Shown here: positions 17,467-26,485 of the stretch, piece by piece
Numbering within the stretch: the first letter of the stretch is position 1
Layout of the letters: every line of letters begins with the position of its first letter
NCBI RefSeq assembly: GCF_001050135.1
Contig: NZ_CP012040.1
Coordinates: 4,791,001 to 4,855,000 of the forward strand
Source: Cyclobacterium amurskyense
GTDB taxonomy: Bacteria; Bacteroidota; Bacteroidia; Cytophagales; Cyclobacteriaceae
Length of the DNA stretch: 64,000 nt
Direction: 5' to 3'
The notes under the pieces: model-generated
Seen by the model: only the letters and a program-made list of their open reading frames with translations
Told to the model about the DNA's origin: nothing
The model's database searches: none
Made by a program: the position numbers and the translations under genes

Positions 17467-18390
17467 ATGAATAACAAAACTGAAGTGTTTTTAGGCATAG
17501 ATGTGGGAGGAACTCACGTAAAAATAGGCTTGGTAGATACCCGTGGTCAAATTATTCAATTTGGCAAAGAGGAAACAGCATTACTTCGTAAAAGTGCACA
17601 GGGTTTTAATAAGGCTTTTGTGGAGGTAGTTGGAAAATACCTTAAAAGTAATCCTGAGGTAAAACATGTTGGAATAGGCCTTCCAGGCTTAGTAAGTAAA
17701 GACAGAACGACCACATTAGAAATACCAGCCATTTCTGAACTAAATGGTTTTAATTTAAAGGGAGCGCTTTTAGAAAATTACCCAGATATTATTTTTCATC
17801 TTGAGAATGATGCTAGTGCCGCTGCTTTAGGTGAATTCCATTTTGGGAAAGAAAAAATTTCTGATAATTACCTATTTATTACCTTGGGTACAGGCATAGG
17901 AAGTGCCCTTATTCTTGACAAAAAAGTGTTTAAAGGTGTTCGTGGTAATGCCATGGAAGTTGGGCATATGCTCTCTAGGGGAAATAGCAGGCTAGAACCT
18001 TTAATCGGAAGAAATGGTATTCTCACTATGGCTGCTAAGATGATAGAGCAGTATCCAGATGAAATTGGTGAATTAAAAGACCAGGAATTGGGAATTCACT
18101 TACTGGTAGCTTCTGCGAAAAATGGAAACGGAATTGCTTTAAGAACTTTTGCCGAATTAGGTGCAATTTTAGGAGAAGCATTGGTGTCCACAATACGTAT
18201 TTTGGATGTTACTGAGGTGTATTTTGGAGGTGGTATATCAGCTGCCCTTCAGTTTATCCAACCTCAAATGGAGAAAACAATTCGTCAATATTTAAGTCCT
18301 TATTACCTTAATGACTTAAAGTTAGAAAGAGCTACATTAGAAAATGATGCAGGCACCTTAGGTGCAGCAGCATTATGTTTTATGGATTAA
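17467..18390 (+). CDS. ROK-family sugar kinase (glucokinase-like)
   Basis: 307 residues of the ASKHA fold. FLGIDVGGTHVKIGLVD is the phosphate-1 loop, VGIGLPGLV the linker, ENDASAAALGE holds the catalytic Asp, and ITLGTGIGSALILD is the phosphate-2 loop. The EVGHM His is present, but the usual ROK zinc cluster (CxCGxxGCxE) just after it is absent and replaced by RGNSRLEPLIGRNG. It probably phosphorylates glucose or a related hexose with ATP in the cytoplasm. A role as a repressor is unlikely, because there is no helix-turn-helix N-terminus. Its 3' end overlaps that of the convergent lipoprotein gene by 11 bases. Confidence 0.9.
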   Translation: MNNKTEVFLGIDVGGTHVKIGLVDTRGQIIQFGKEETALLRKSAQGFNKAFVEVVGKYLKSNPEVKHVGIGLPGLVSKDRTTTLEIPAISELNGFNLKGALLENYPDIIFHLENDASAAALGEFHFGKEKISDNYLFITLGTGIGSALILDKKVFKGVRGNAMEVGHMLSRGNSRLEPLIGRNGILTMAAKMIEQYPDEIGELKDQELGIHLLVASAKNGNGIALRTFAELGAILGEALVSTIRILDVTEVYFGGGISAALQFIQPQMEKTIRQYLSPYYLNDLKLERATLENDAGTLGAAALCFMD

Positions 18391-18772
18391 GGGTGGTTAC
18401 CGTAACTTCACTTACCTTATTTATAGCATTGAGTCGAAAAAGAACCTTTAGGGGTTCTTTTTCTATTTGTTGCTCACAGCGATCTGAAGGTTCGAGGAAG
18501 TAGATAAAAAAGCTTTGACTCTTATCTACAAGCTCTACCCGATCTGGGCGGCCAAAAGTAATGATGATTTCTTGGTTGTTTTTTGCTAGAAAAGTGTTTT
18601 TTAATTTCCTTATTTCTTCCACATCCTGAAGGCGTAAACCTAGGCAACCATTACGGTCCTTTTTCCAGTTTTCCATATTTATGGCCCCAGTATCTAATTT
18701 CCCTGAACAAGAAAAGCCTGAGGCAAGTATAATTAATATGAAAAAGGAAAAGGTAATTGATTTGTAAGCCAT
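18380..18772 (-). CDS. Small lipoprotein of unknown function
   Basis: 130 residues. Signal sequence MAYKSITFSFFILIILASGFSC with a lipobox at GFSC, so it is anchored to a membrane. The mature part has NGCLGLRLQDVEEIRKLKNTFLAKNNQEIIITFGRPDRVELVDKSQSFFIYFLEP, a small alpha/beta segment seen in Cyclobacteriaceae-type hypothetical proteins. It holds three conserved-looking Cys residues after the anchor region (NGCLG, DRCEQ). I do not recognise a named family. It is convergent with the ROK kinase gene and 90 bases downstream of the large secreted protein gene on the same strand. Confidence 0.72.
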   Translation of the reverse strand: MAYKSITFSFFILIILASGFSCSGKLDTGAINMENWKKDRNGCLGLRLQDVEEIRKLKNTFLAKNNQEIIITFGRPDRVELVDKSQSFFIYFLEPSDRCEQQIEKEPLKVLFRLNAINKVSEVTVTTLNP

Positions 18773-18862
18773 GATATATTGGTAAAGGTTGCAAATAATC
18801 TTGCAAAATTAGTGGGATTGTTTGATTGACTTAGTATGTATGTAAGAAAAATACAAGTATTT

Positions 18863-21115
18863 TTAAAAATTCAGGGTAATTGGTTCAGAGGCTGATAAAT
18901 GATACGTTTTGTTTTGGTACTTCATAATAACATTCCGATCTGTTTCTACACGATGAATCTTCCCCTTCTTTAACTGAAACATAAAAAGACATTTTTGGTC
19001 AAAGGTCACATCGACAATTCCATCCCCATCTAAATCCATAGCTTCTCTTTCTCCTCCCGCAGCATGAACTCCACGGTATTGATTTCCCTCAATACTAGCC
19101 AGTGCAGTGCTAAAGCCATTTTTTTTCCACTCAAAAGTTTTCTTTATTTCTTTAGCACTTATTCCTGAAGCTGATTTAGGATATACTAAAAGATCTATGG
19201 AAGGGTCTTTTGATTCAAACCTAACAGGTTTTAACCAACCATAAGTGCTTTGGATGGATTCCCCCGAACTGTCTGTTTGAATGTCCTCATTAAGGCCTAT
19301 AAAATATTGTTGGTCTCCATTTACGGAAAATCCAGTATGTGCGGAATTTTCGCTTATTTCTGTTAAGAGTTGATTACCATCATTTTCTAATAAAGGTACT
19401 GTCAGACCGAAGGGTAGGTCTTGGGCATTCTTTAGTCTGGTAACCAGAAGATCTGGAGTTAGAATAAATTCCTGACTAAAATAGGGCCCACCTCTACCTG
19501 TTACAAAATTATAATGGATGGTGAACCGAACCAATAGAGGATGAACAAAATGAATTTCAGCCTCTGCCTGATAAGTAGCAGGCACATCAGCTATTCTTAC
19601 CCAATGCCCTCTTTCCATCCATTCAGGACCAAAGCTTATTCCAGATTGTGGGCGATAACTGTCTACTAAGGTTCCATTTCCCGTTTTCATCTTAAAGGAA
19701 GGTGTTTTGGTAAGGTCGTGCTCCCCATCCGAGGGACCTAAACGTCCGTCCCAACCTGATTTTACCATTCGTACAGCACCCAATGGGGTCCAGCTCAAAC
19801 CGTATTTTGGTACCGTAGCTCCTCTTAGGTTTATCATCACCTGAAAACCTCCGGCATTGGCAAAGAAGGCGCCAAATCTATTATCAGTGGTAAAGGCATA
19901 ACCTCCAATTTCTGTAGGGGCAGGGAATTGAGGTATGGCCGATTGTCGAATAAGCCAGGCTTCCGATAAATGTTGGATAAATGCCCCGGTATAATTTCCC
20001 CATTGACTGGCTGGTTGGTAACCAACTCTGTCTCCAGGATCAAAATGATTTTTGGTGATGTAAAAAGAGCCAGAGAAGGGACCTGATTTTCTTTGCCAGC
20101 GATGGATACTTTTAAAGGCAAGGTTGGCAGCTCTTCTGTATTGACCAGCGAGGTATTTATTGCCATTTTTCCAAGCATCTTCTGCCATTACTTCAAATGC
20201 CAACTGGTACAATACATCATTGAAAATATGATTGTCAGTTCTTCCGTTTGGTGGCGCCTGACCATCAGGTGCCTGTGTATATAGGCTGGTGTATGTCCCT
20301 CTTCTTACTGCTTCAAGGATTTCAATTGAGGAGGGCCCATCATAGCCCTCAGTAGCCAATGCAATTAGATTCCCTCTGCCAACAGCTTCCACCGCCAGGG
20401 ATTGAGGATCACTGCTCCAATCTTGATACATGTTCCATTTGTCATTGACAATTCTGATCTTCTGACTGTATTGTGTCCATGCAGTTTCTATAAATTCAGT
20501 AGCAAATGCTTTGGTGCTAAGTTGATGTTGAGCACGATTCCATTCTCCTTTCATCGCATAGGTACGCCAATTGTTTGTTCTGCCATCTAAATTTTGCATG
20601 ACCTCAACCAAAGGTGTTTTCATTCGTTTTTGCCAAAGCTCAAATTGTTTTTTAGAGACATGGGGTTGGTAAAGAGCTAAAGCATTGCTTAGCGGGCTAA
20701 TAAAAAATTCCCCATGTTCGTCAGGGATAGCTTTACTGCCTTGAGAAAAGGCCAGCGTACTATGCTCCATGGCTTTTATTCCTGCCTCTTTAAGTAAATC
20801 ACCATGCTCAGCTTTTAGAAGAACCCCAACAGCAAAGGCAAAATACGGAGTGGAATACTGGTGCTCTCGATGGAGGTAGGGGTCTATGATGGCTCCTTTC
20901 TCGTCCTGCTGTTTTGCTACCACCAAACAGGTGGCTTCTATGAGTTTTAAGAAAGCGTCTTTGTGTACTTCTTCGCTTTCCCAAGGTATAGCAGTAAGAT
21001 GAAATGGTTGTGTGATTTGTGCTTGTTGATTTGAGTTTTGGGCCAACAGAACCTGAACTGACAAAAAATACAGGAAGACGACTGTTGAAAGTGATTTAAG
21101 TAAATTGTAATTCAT
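18863..21115 (-). CDS. Large secreted protein, probable carbohydrate-active (alpha/alpha-barrel) enzyme
   Basis: 750 residues with a signal peptide ending VLLAQ. The first ~400 residues are helical, with repeated aromatic and Trp-rich stretches (YSTPYFAFAVGVLL, DGRTNNWRTYAMKGEWNRA, MYQDWSSDPQSLAVEAVGRGN, NGRTDNHIFNDVLYQLAFEVM), as in (alpha/alpha) toroid glycosidases and polysaccharide lyases. The rest is beta-rich (GYAFTTDNRFGAFFANAGGFQVMIN, HWVRIADVPATYQAEAEIHFVHP), as in the sandwich domains of such lyases. A dockerin-like DLDGDGIVDV calcium loop occurs near residue 700. No catalytic residues can be assigned. It is plausibly a polysaccharide lyase or hydrolase of the outer envelope. Confidence 0.6.
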   Translation of the reverse strand: MNYNLLKSLSTVVFLYFLSVQVLLAQNSNQQAQITQPFHLTAIPWESEEVHKDAFLKLIEATCLVVAKQQDEKGAIIDPYLHREHQYSTPYFAFAVGVLLKAEHGDLLKEAGIKAMEHSTLAFSQGSKAIPDEHGEFFISPLSNALALYQPHVSKKQFELWQKRMKTPLVEVMQNLDGRTNNWRTYAMKGEWNRAQHQLSTKAFATEFIETAWTQYSQKIRIVNDKWNMYQDWSSDPQSLAVEAVGRGNLIALATEGYDGPSSIEILEAVRRGTYTSLYTQAPDGQAPPNGRTDNHIFNDVLYQLAFEVMAEDAWKNGNKYLAGQYRRAANLAFKSIHRWQRKSGPFSGSFYITKNHFDPGDRVGYQPASQWGNYTGAFIQHLSEAWLIRQSAIPQFPAPTEIGGYAFTTDNRFGAFFANAGGFQVMINLRGATVPKYGLSWTPLGAVRMVKSGWDGRLGPSDGEHDLTKTPSFKMKTGNGTLVDSYRPQSGISFGPEWMERGHWVRIADVPATYQAEAEIHFVHPLLVRFTIHYNFVTGRGGPYFSQEFILTPDLLVTRLKNAQDLPFGLTVPLLENDGNQLLTEISENSAHTGFSVNGDQQYFIGLNEDIQTDSSGESIQSTYGWLKPVRFESKDPSIDLLVYPKSASGISAKEIKKTFEWKKNGFSTALASIEGNQYRGVHAAGGEREAMDLDGDGIVDVTFDQKCLFMFQLKKGKIHRVETDRNVIMKYQNKTYHLSASEPITLNF

Positions 21116-21541
21116 TTTAATTCAGGAATTTGATGTGAATTAACTGTGTATTTGAAGTAAGAATAGTGATTAAATGGGCAATTTGTAACATGGAATAGGT
21201 TTATAATATTAAACTTATTTTTCAATCTTGAGAAGGATAAGGCCTTTTTACTATTTCTAAAACCATCCTATCCAAGCATACGTGGGTCAGCATTTTTTTA
21301 TTTATCGGATTTATATAGCCTAGCTCCGTTACAATGGTATTCTAAATTGGTATAATTTAAGATTTTTTTCAGAATTTTAATATTTTGAATTTAATGTATT
21401 TACCTCCTATTAATTCCTTGCATTCAGTTGAAGAACTTTTATTATAGTTTATTTTTTTAAAATGATTCTTTTGAATTTCGTAATTATTTATTCTCTGTAA
21501 GAATTATATGCCGTATTTATTAAAATACTAACTGATTTTTC
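21116..21541. other. AT-rich intergenic region between divergent genes
   Basis: About 430 bases, very AT-rich, holding no reading frame with coding character and no repeat copy. Upstream promoters for the secreted-protein gene (minus) should lie here, but I found no convincing TAnnTTTG element on that strand. Confidence 0.6.
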
Positions 21542-21572
21542 TTGGTGGCCAGAACTCTTGTTCTTAGTTTTG
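21542..21572 (+). promoter_or_regulatory. Promoter of the TetR-RND efflux operon
   Basis: TTG at 21542-21544 and TAGTTTTG (TAnnTTTG) at 21565-21572 are separated by 20 bases, an ideal spacing for the Bacteroidota primary sigma factor. The operon's first start codon is 31 bases downstream. Confidence 0.7.
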
Positions 21573-21582
21573 CGTTTAGAAT

Positions 21583-21590
21583 GAACGTTC
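21583..21590. promoter_or_regulatory. Candidate TetR operator, palindrome GAACGTTC
   Basis: The 8-base perfect palindrome lies within AATGAACGTTCGAT, ten bases after the -7 element and 12 bases before the regulator's start codon. Position and motif resemble operators of AcrR/TetR-type regulators. Self-repression is inferred. Confidence 0.45.
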
Positions 21591-21602
21591 GATCTATAGA
21601 TT

Positions 21603-22175
21603 ATGAAAGAAGCACAAGAGTTTTCAGAAAAAGAAATAGCCATCTATAATGGAGCGCTAGAACTTGTGGCCAAATATGGTTTTCATGGTACTTCCATGAG
21701 TTTATTGACCAAAGAAGCCAAAGTCTCCACAGGAACGATTTACCATTACTTCTCTAGTAAAGATGACTTAATGAAAAAAATGTACTGCTATTTCCGTAGT
21801 CAGTTGGAAGCTTATATTTCAAGCCAAGTAGATGTAAAAGAGGACTATAAGGAGAGGTACTATTTAAGGTGGCAGAAATTGTACCTCTATTATACACAGC
21901 ACCCAAAAGTTCTGGTATTTTTTGAACAGTTTATTAATTCACCTTATAATTTTGAACGTAGTCCTCACCATTTCACCGGAGCCTATTTTAAATTTCTTAA
22001 GGAAGGCATTGATAAAAAATACCTAAAGCCAGCCAAACCCGAGATTTATGTTGCCATGTATATGGGCAGTGTGGTCATGGCCTCTAAAATCAATGTTTTT
22101 GGCTCCATATTATTGGAAGAAACAGATAGAGAGCTTCTGATCAATAAATTATGGGTTGGCATGTCCCAAGTATAA
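21603..22175 (+). CDS. TetR/AcrR-family transcriptional regulator
   Basis: 190 residues. The N-terminal helix-turn-helix is typical: AIYNGALELVAKYGFHGTSMSLLTKEAKVSTGTIYHYFSSKDDLMKKMY (residues ~13-60). The C-terminal helices form the ligand-binding and dimer part and carry no recognisable ligand signature. It heads an operon with an adaptor, an RND pump and an outer-membrane channel, the usual arrangement for a repressor that releases the operon when the pump's substrate binds. A GAACGTTC palindrome sits between its promoter and start codon. Confidence 0.93.
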   Translation: MKEAQEFSEKEIAIYNGALELVAKYGFHGTSMSLLTKEAKVSTGTIYHYFSSKDDLMKKMYCYFRSQLEAYISSQVDVKEDYKERYYLRWQKLYLYYTQHPKVLVFFEQFINSPYNFERSPHHFTGAYFKFLKEGIDKKYLKPAKPEIYVAMYMGSVVMASKINVFGSILLEETDRELLINKLWVGMSQV

Positions 22176-22220
22176 TTGCAATCAAAACTATTAATTACCA
22201 TAAATAAATTCTTTGATTAA

Positions 22221-23333
22221 ATGAACAAATTTTCTTTTGTATTTCTTATAGTGCTCATGGCATTGTTCCAATCCTGTTCAGAGGGAGAAACCAAAAATGT
22301 TGGAATGAGGCCGGCGCCTTCGATTCCCATTATTGAGATTCCATCCAGGACTTTAACAGGATACGATACTTATCCAACCAGTTTAGAGGGAGTTGTAAGT
22401 AGTTCTGTCAGGGCAAAAGTTTCAGGTTATATAATTCAAGTAATGGTAGATGAAGGTCAGGCTGTAAAGAAAGGCCAAAGCCTATTTAAACTTGAGACAC
22501 AATCTTTAAATGCTGACGCTGCTGCTGCCAAAGCGAATGTTGAGGCGGCCAAGGTAGATGTTGATAAATTAAAACCACTTGTAGAAAAAGGAATTATTGG
22601 TGGCGTTCAGTTAAAAACTGCTGAAGCCAGGTACAATCAAGCCATGGCTACTTATAATAGTATATCCGCCAATATTGCTTACGCTACAATAAAGAGTCCT
22701 GTTTCCGGACATGTTGGAGCTATTCCTTATCGTGAAGGCGCTTTGGTTAGTCCTAGTGATCCTTTGACCACTGTTTCTCAGGTAGACAATGTTTTTGCCT
22801 TTTTCTCCATGAATGAAAAAGAATACCTGAACATGCTTCAGGTTACCAAAGGAGAAACCCTTGATGATAAATTGAAAAATATGTCAGAGGTAGAACTTGA
22901 GTTGGTCAATGGGCAGATTTATTCACTCAAAGGGAAAATAAAGACGGTTACCGGTCAGGTAAACCCAACTACTGGAACAGTCAGTTTTAGAGCAACTTTT
23001 CCAAACCCAAATCGCTTGCTGGCACATGGCAACAGTGGCAGGATACGCATTCCTAAGACCTATGATAATAAGCCTATAATTCCAGAGGCTTCTATTTATG
23101 AGCAACAAGGTAAAACCTACGTGTACAAGGTAGGAGCAGATTCAGTTGTTACGGAAGCATTGATTGAAATTGGTGCAAAAGTAGGTCCACTTCTAGTCGT
23201 TGATGAAGGTATCGAAGAAGGAGATAAAATTGTTTACCAAGGTATTGATAAGTTGAGAGATCAGATGAAAATTGCTCCTCGTCTTGTGCCTTTCGACAAT
23301 GTGGCTGGAAAATTAAAAGTAGCTTTTAAATAA
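22221..23333 (+). CDS. RND efflux periplasmic adaptor (membrane fusion protein), lipoprotein
   Basis: 370 residues with a lipobox FQSC (Cys19), so it is anchored to the inner membrane facing the periplasm. Domain order is that of AcrA-like adaptors: a lipoyl/barrel-sandwich half (VSGYIIQVMVDEGQAVKKGQSLFKLE), an alpha hairpin (AAAKANVEAAKVDVDKLKPLVEKGIIGGVQLKTAEARYNQAMATYN), the second lipoyl half (ATIKSPVSGHVGAIPYREGALVSP), then beta-barrel and membrane-proximal domains. It bridges pump and channel. It is 45 bases after the regulator and six before the pump. Confidence 0.95.
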   Translation: MNKFSFVFLIVLMALFQSCSEGETKNVGMRPAPSIPIIEIPSRTLTGYDTYPTSLEGVVSSSVRAKVSGYIIQVMVDEGQAVKKGQSLFKLETQSLNADAAAAKANVEAAKVDVDKLKPLVEKGIIGGVQLKTAEARYNQAMATYNSISANIAYATIKSPVSGHVGAIPYREGALVSPSDPLTTVSQVDNVFAFFSMNEKEYLNMLQVTKGETLDDKLKNMSEVELELVNGQIYSLKGKIKTVTGQVNPTTGTVSFRATFPNPNRLLAHGNSGRIRIPKTYDNKPIIPEASIYEQQGKTYVYKVGADSVVTEALIEIGAKVGPLLVVDEGIEEGDKIVYQGIDKLRDQMKIAPRLVPFDNVAGKLKVAFK

Positions 23334-23339
23334 GATAAA

Positions 23340-26300
23340 ATGCTAAAACAATTTATAGACAAACCGGTATTATCTACCGTAGTATCTATCCTAATATTAA
23401 TTCTTGGGATTTTGGGCTTGATATCCCTTCCTGTAAGTCAATATCCAGACATTGCTCCCCCAACAGTTCGAATAACAGCTTTTTACCCTGGAGCAAATGC
23501 TGAAACAGTATTGGAAAGTGTAATTATTCCCATTGAGGAACAGGTGAATGGGGTGGAGAACATGGATTATATCACCTCTACTGCAAGTAACAGTGGAACA
23601 GCTACAATTCAAGTGTTTTTTCGACAAGGTGTAGATCCGGATATCGCAGCGGTAAATGTTCAGAATAGGGTGGCTAGAGCCAATCCTCTACTTCCAAGTG
23701 AGGTGGTTCAATCGGGTGTGATTACACAAAAACAGCAAACCAGTTCCTTGATGTTTTTTACCATGGTATCAGATAATCCTGATTATGATGCCACTTTTAT
23801 TCAAAATTACCTAAACATCAATGTTATACCCACACTGAAGAGGATTAAAGGAGTAGGGGATGTAACAGTATTTGGGTCTAAGAATTACGCCATGAGAATT
23901 TGGCTTAAGCCAGATAAGCTTACCGCTTATGGTTTGATGCCTTCAGATGTGACAGCAGCCATTAATGAGCAAAGTTTGGAAGCAGCAGCTGGTTCTATTG
24001 GACAGAATAATGCCGAGGCATTTGAGTATGTCATTAAATATGGAGGCCGCTACAAAAACGAAGCCCAGTATGAGGACATTGTTATCAAAGCATTGGGTAA
24101 TGGACAGTTCTTGCGTTTGAAGGATGTTGCAAAGGTTGAAATGGGAGCACAGGGATATTCGGTAATGTCATATACCAATGGGAATCCTGGTGTGAGTATG
24201 GCTGTATACCAAACACCTGGGTCCAATGCTCAGGAAATAATTAACGACGTCAAAGCTTCTTTGAATGACCTTGAAGATCGATTTCCTAAAGGTTTGTCGA
24301 TTTTCATAAATTTTGATACCAATGATTTCTTAAATGCTTCCATTGCTAAAGTGGTAACTACGCTTGTTGAGGCATTTATTTTGGTTTTTATCGTTGTGTT
24401 TATTTTCCTTCAGGATTTTAGATCGACATTGATTCCTGCTATTTCAGTACCGGTTTCAATTGTTGGAACCTTCTTTTTCCTAAATATTCTGGGGTATTCG
24501 GTTAACTTATTGACGCTTTTCGCTCTGGTTTTAGCCATTGGTATTGTGGTTGATGATGCCATAGTCGTGGTAGAGGCTGTACATGCCAAAATGGAGGCTG
24601 GAGCAAAAAAAGCACGACATGCCACTCATCAGGCCATGGAAGAAATTACAGGAGCAATTATTTCAATTACCCTTGTAATGGGGGCTGTTTTTATACCTGT
24701 AACCTTTATAACAGGTCCTACCGGGGTTTTTTACGAGCAGTTTGGAGTTACCCTTATGTTGGCGATAGCTATTTCTGCTGTCAATGCATTGACTTTAAGT
24801 CCTGCGCTTTGTGCTTTATTATTAAAACCTCATGAGGACCATCCTGACAGGAAACTTAGCTTGGGTAAACGCTTCTTCAATGGTTTTAATAGGGCCTTTG
24901 AAGTAACCACGGCCAGGTATGTAGCTGCGTTAAAAATCTTGTATCGATTCAAGTGGATTACAGCTGTGATTTTACTAGGATCCTTCGGAGCAATTATTTG
25001 GGCTGCTGAAAACACTCCAACTGGCTTTGTTCCTGAAGAAGATAGAGGCTTAATATTTACTGATATTGTATTGCCAGAAGGTGCTTCACTTGATAGAACT
25101 GTTGCTGTTACAGAGGAATTAATGAATGCCATTGAAAATCTGCCTGGAGTAGAAGGTGGATCCATGGTCAATGGATTCAGCTTAATTTCTGGTGAAGGAA
25201 GCAATTTCGGTCTGGGCTTTATCCGATTAAAACCCTGGGAAGAAAGGGGAGCAGACTCTTTGTCTGCCAAAGCTTTGATAGGGAAAATGTTCGGTATAGC
25301 TGCGGGCATTCCTGGAGCAAAAATTTTATTCTTTGCTCCTCCAAGTATTCCTGGGTTTGGAGTGTCTTCGGGATTCGAAATTAAATTTTTGGATCAAACT
25401 GGAGGTAGCTTTAATGAGCTGGACGAAAAGGTCAAAGAGTACATGGGAGAATTGATGGGCAGGCCTGAAATCCTTTATGCGCAAACTGCATTTAGTACCG
25501 GCTATCCACAATATGAGATGGTGCTAAACATACCAAAGGCCAAGGAGGCAGGGGTAAGTGTAAGCAGTATTTTGGGAACGCTTCAAGGCTATATTGGAAG
25601 TATCTACGCCGCTGACTTTTCCAAATTTGGTAAGCAATACAGGGTTTATATTCAAGCCATGCCTCAGGATAGGTCTGAAGTAGATGATCTCAATTCATTA
25701 TTTGTTAGAAATAGCAAGGGAGAAATGGCACCTATTTCTGAGTTCCTATCTCTTAAGCGGGTTTATGGACCTCAGGCAGTTACAAGGTTTAACCTTTTTA
25801 ACTCTGTTTCTATCAATGGAGCAGCAGCACCGGGATACAGTACAGGAGATGCGATTAAGGCAATTCAGGAGGTGAATGAAAAGAGTCTACCGAGAAACTT
25901 TACTGTAGATTATTCAGGCTTGACCAGAGAGGAAATCAATGCAAGTAGTCAGACTACCATCATTATATTATTAAGTGTTCTTTTCGTTTACTTTATTTTG
26001 GCTGCCCAATACGAAAGTTACCTGATTCCTCTTGCCGTTCTATTGTCTTTACCTGTAGGTGTTATGGGAGCTTATTTGACCACCTATTTCTTAGGTATGG
26101 AGGCGAATATTTATTTTCAAATCGCAATGGTCATGCTGATTGGCTTGCTGGCTAAAAACGCCATTTTGATAATTGAATTTGCCATGCAAAGAAGGGCTGC
26201 AGGTGCATCTATAGTAGATGCAGCTTTTGATGCGGCCAAGGTGAGACTTAGACCAATTCTTATGACATCATTTGCCTTTATAATAGGCTTATTACCGCTG

Positions 26301-26480
26301 GCTTTTGCCAATGGTATCGGCGCTGCAGGTAACAGGTCCATTGGTACCGGTGCTGTAGGAGGATTGCTGATAGGTACAGTTATAGGCGTTTTTGTCATCC
26401 CTATTTTGTTTATATTATTTCAATGGCTTCAAGAAAAAGTCGGTCGTAAAAAAGAAGTTGAAGCTTTAGAAAATGCTTAA
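23340..26480 (+). CDS. RND multidrug efflux pump, HAE-1 type (AcrB/MexB-like)
   Basis: 1046 residues, the standard HAE-1 length. It starts FIDKPVLSTVVSILILILGILGLISLPVSQYPDIAPP, the classic first helix and porter entry. The proton relay is seen in TM4 (GIVVDDAIVVVEAV, near residue 405) and TM10 (LLAKNAILIIEFAM, near 937). TM blocks flank two large periplasmic loops. It exports drugs, dyes, detergents or lipids from periplasm or membrane using the proton gradient, as part of a tripartite complex with the flanking adaptor and channel genes. The substrate is not predictable from sequence. Confidence 0.97.
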   Translation: MLKQFIDKPVLSTVVSILILILGILGLISLPVSQYPDIAPPTVRITAFYPGANAETVLESVIIPIEEQVNGVENMDYITSTASNSGTATIQVFFRQGVDPDIAAVNVQNRVARANPLLPSEVVQSGVITQKQQTSSLMFFTMVSDNPDYDATFIQNYLNINVIPTLKRIKGVGDVTVFGSKNYAMRIWLKPDKLTAYGLMPSDVTAAINEQSLEAAAGSIGQNNAEAFEYVIKYGGRYKNEAQYEDIVIKALGNGQFLRLKDVAKVEMGAQGYSVMSYTNGNPGVSMAVYQTPGSNAQEIINDVKASLNDLEDRFPKGLSIFINFDTNDFLNASIAKVVTTLVEAFILVFIVVFIFLQDFRSTLIPAISVPVSIVGTFFFLNILGYSVNLLTLFALVLAIGIVVDDAIVVVEAVHAKMEAGAKKARHATHQAMEEITGAIISITLVMGAVFIPVTFITGPTGVFYEQFGVTLMLAIAISAVNALTLSPALCALLLKPHEDHPDRKLSLGKRFFNGFNRAFEVTTARYVAALKILYRFKWITAVILLGSFGAIIWAAENTPTGFVPEEDRGLIFTDIVLPEGASLDRTVAVTEELMNAIENLPGVEGGSMVNGFSLISGEGSNFGLGFIRLKPWEERGADSLSAKALIGKMFGIAAGIPGAKILFFAPPSIPGFGVSSGFEIKFLDQTGGSFNELDEKVKEYMGELMGRPEILYAQTAFSTGYPQYEMVLNIPKAKEAGVSVSSILGTLQGYIGSIYAADFSKFGKQYRVYIQAMPQDRSEVDDLNSLFVRNSKGEMAPISEFLSLKRVYGPQAVTRFNLFNSVSINGAAAPGYSTGDAIKAIQEVNEKSLPRNFTVDYSGLTREEINASSQTTIIILLSVLFVYFILAAQYESYLIPLAVLLSLPVGVMGAYLTTYFLGMEANIYFQIAMVMLIGLLAKNAILIIEFAMQRRAAGASIVDAAFDAAKVRLRPILMTSFAFIIGLLPLAFANGIGAAGNRSIGTGAVGGLLIGTVIGVFVIPILFILFQWLQEKVGRKKEVEALENA

Positions 26481-26485
26481 TTACT

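Noticed and set aside
24830..25309. 159-codon frame antisense to the RND pump
   Set aside because: Antisense shadow of a highly conserved gene; no start context or protein features.
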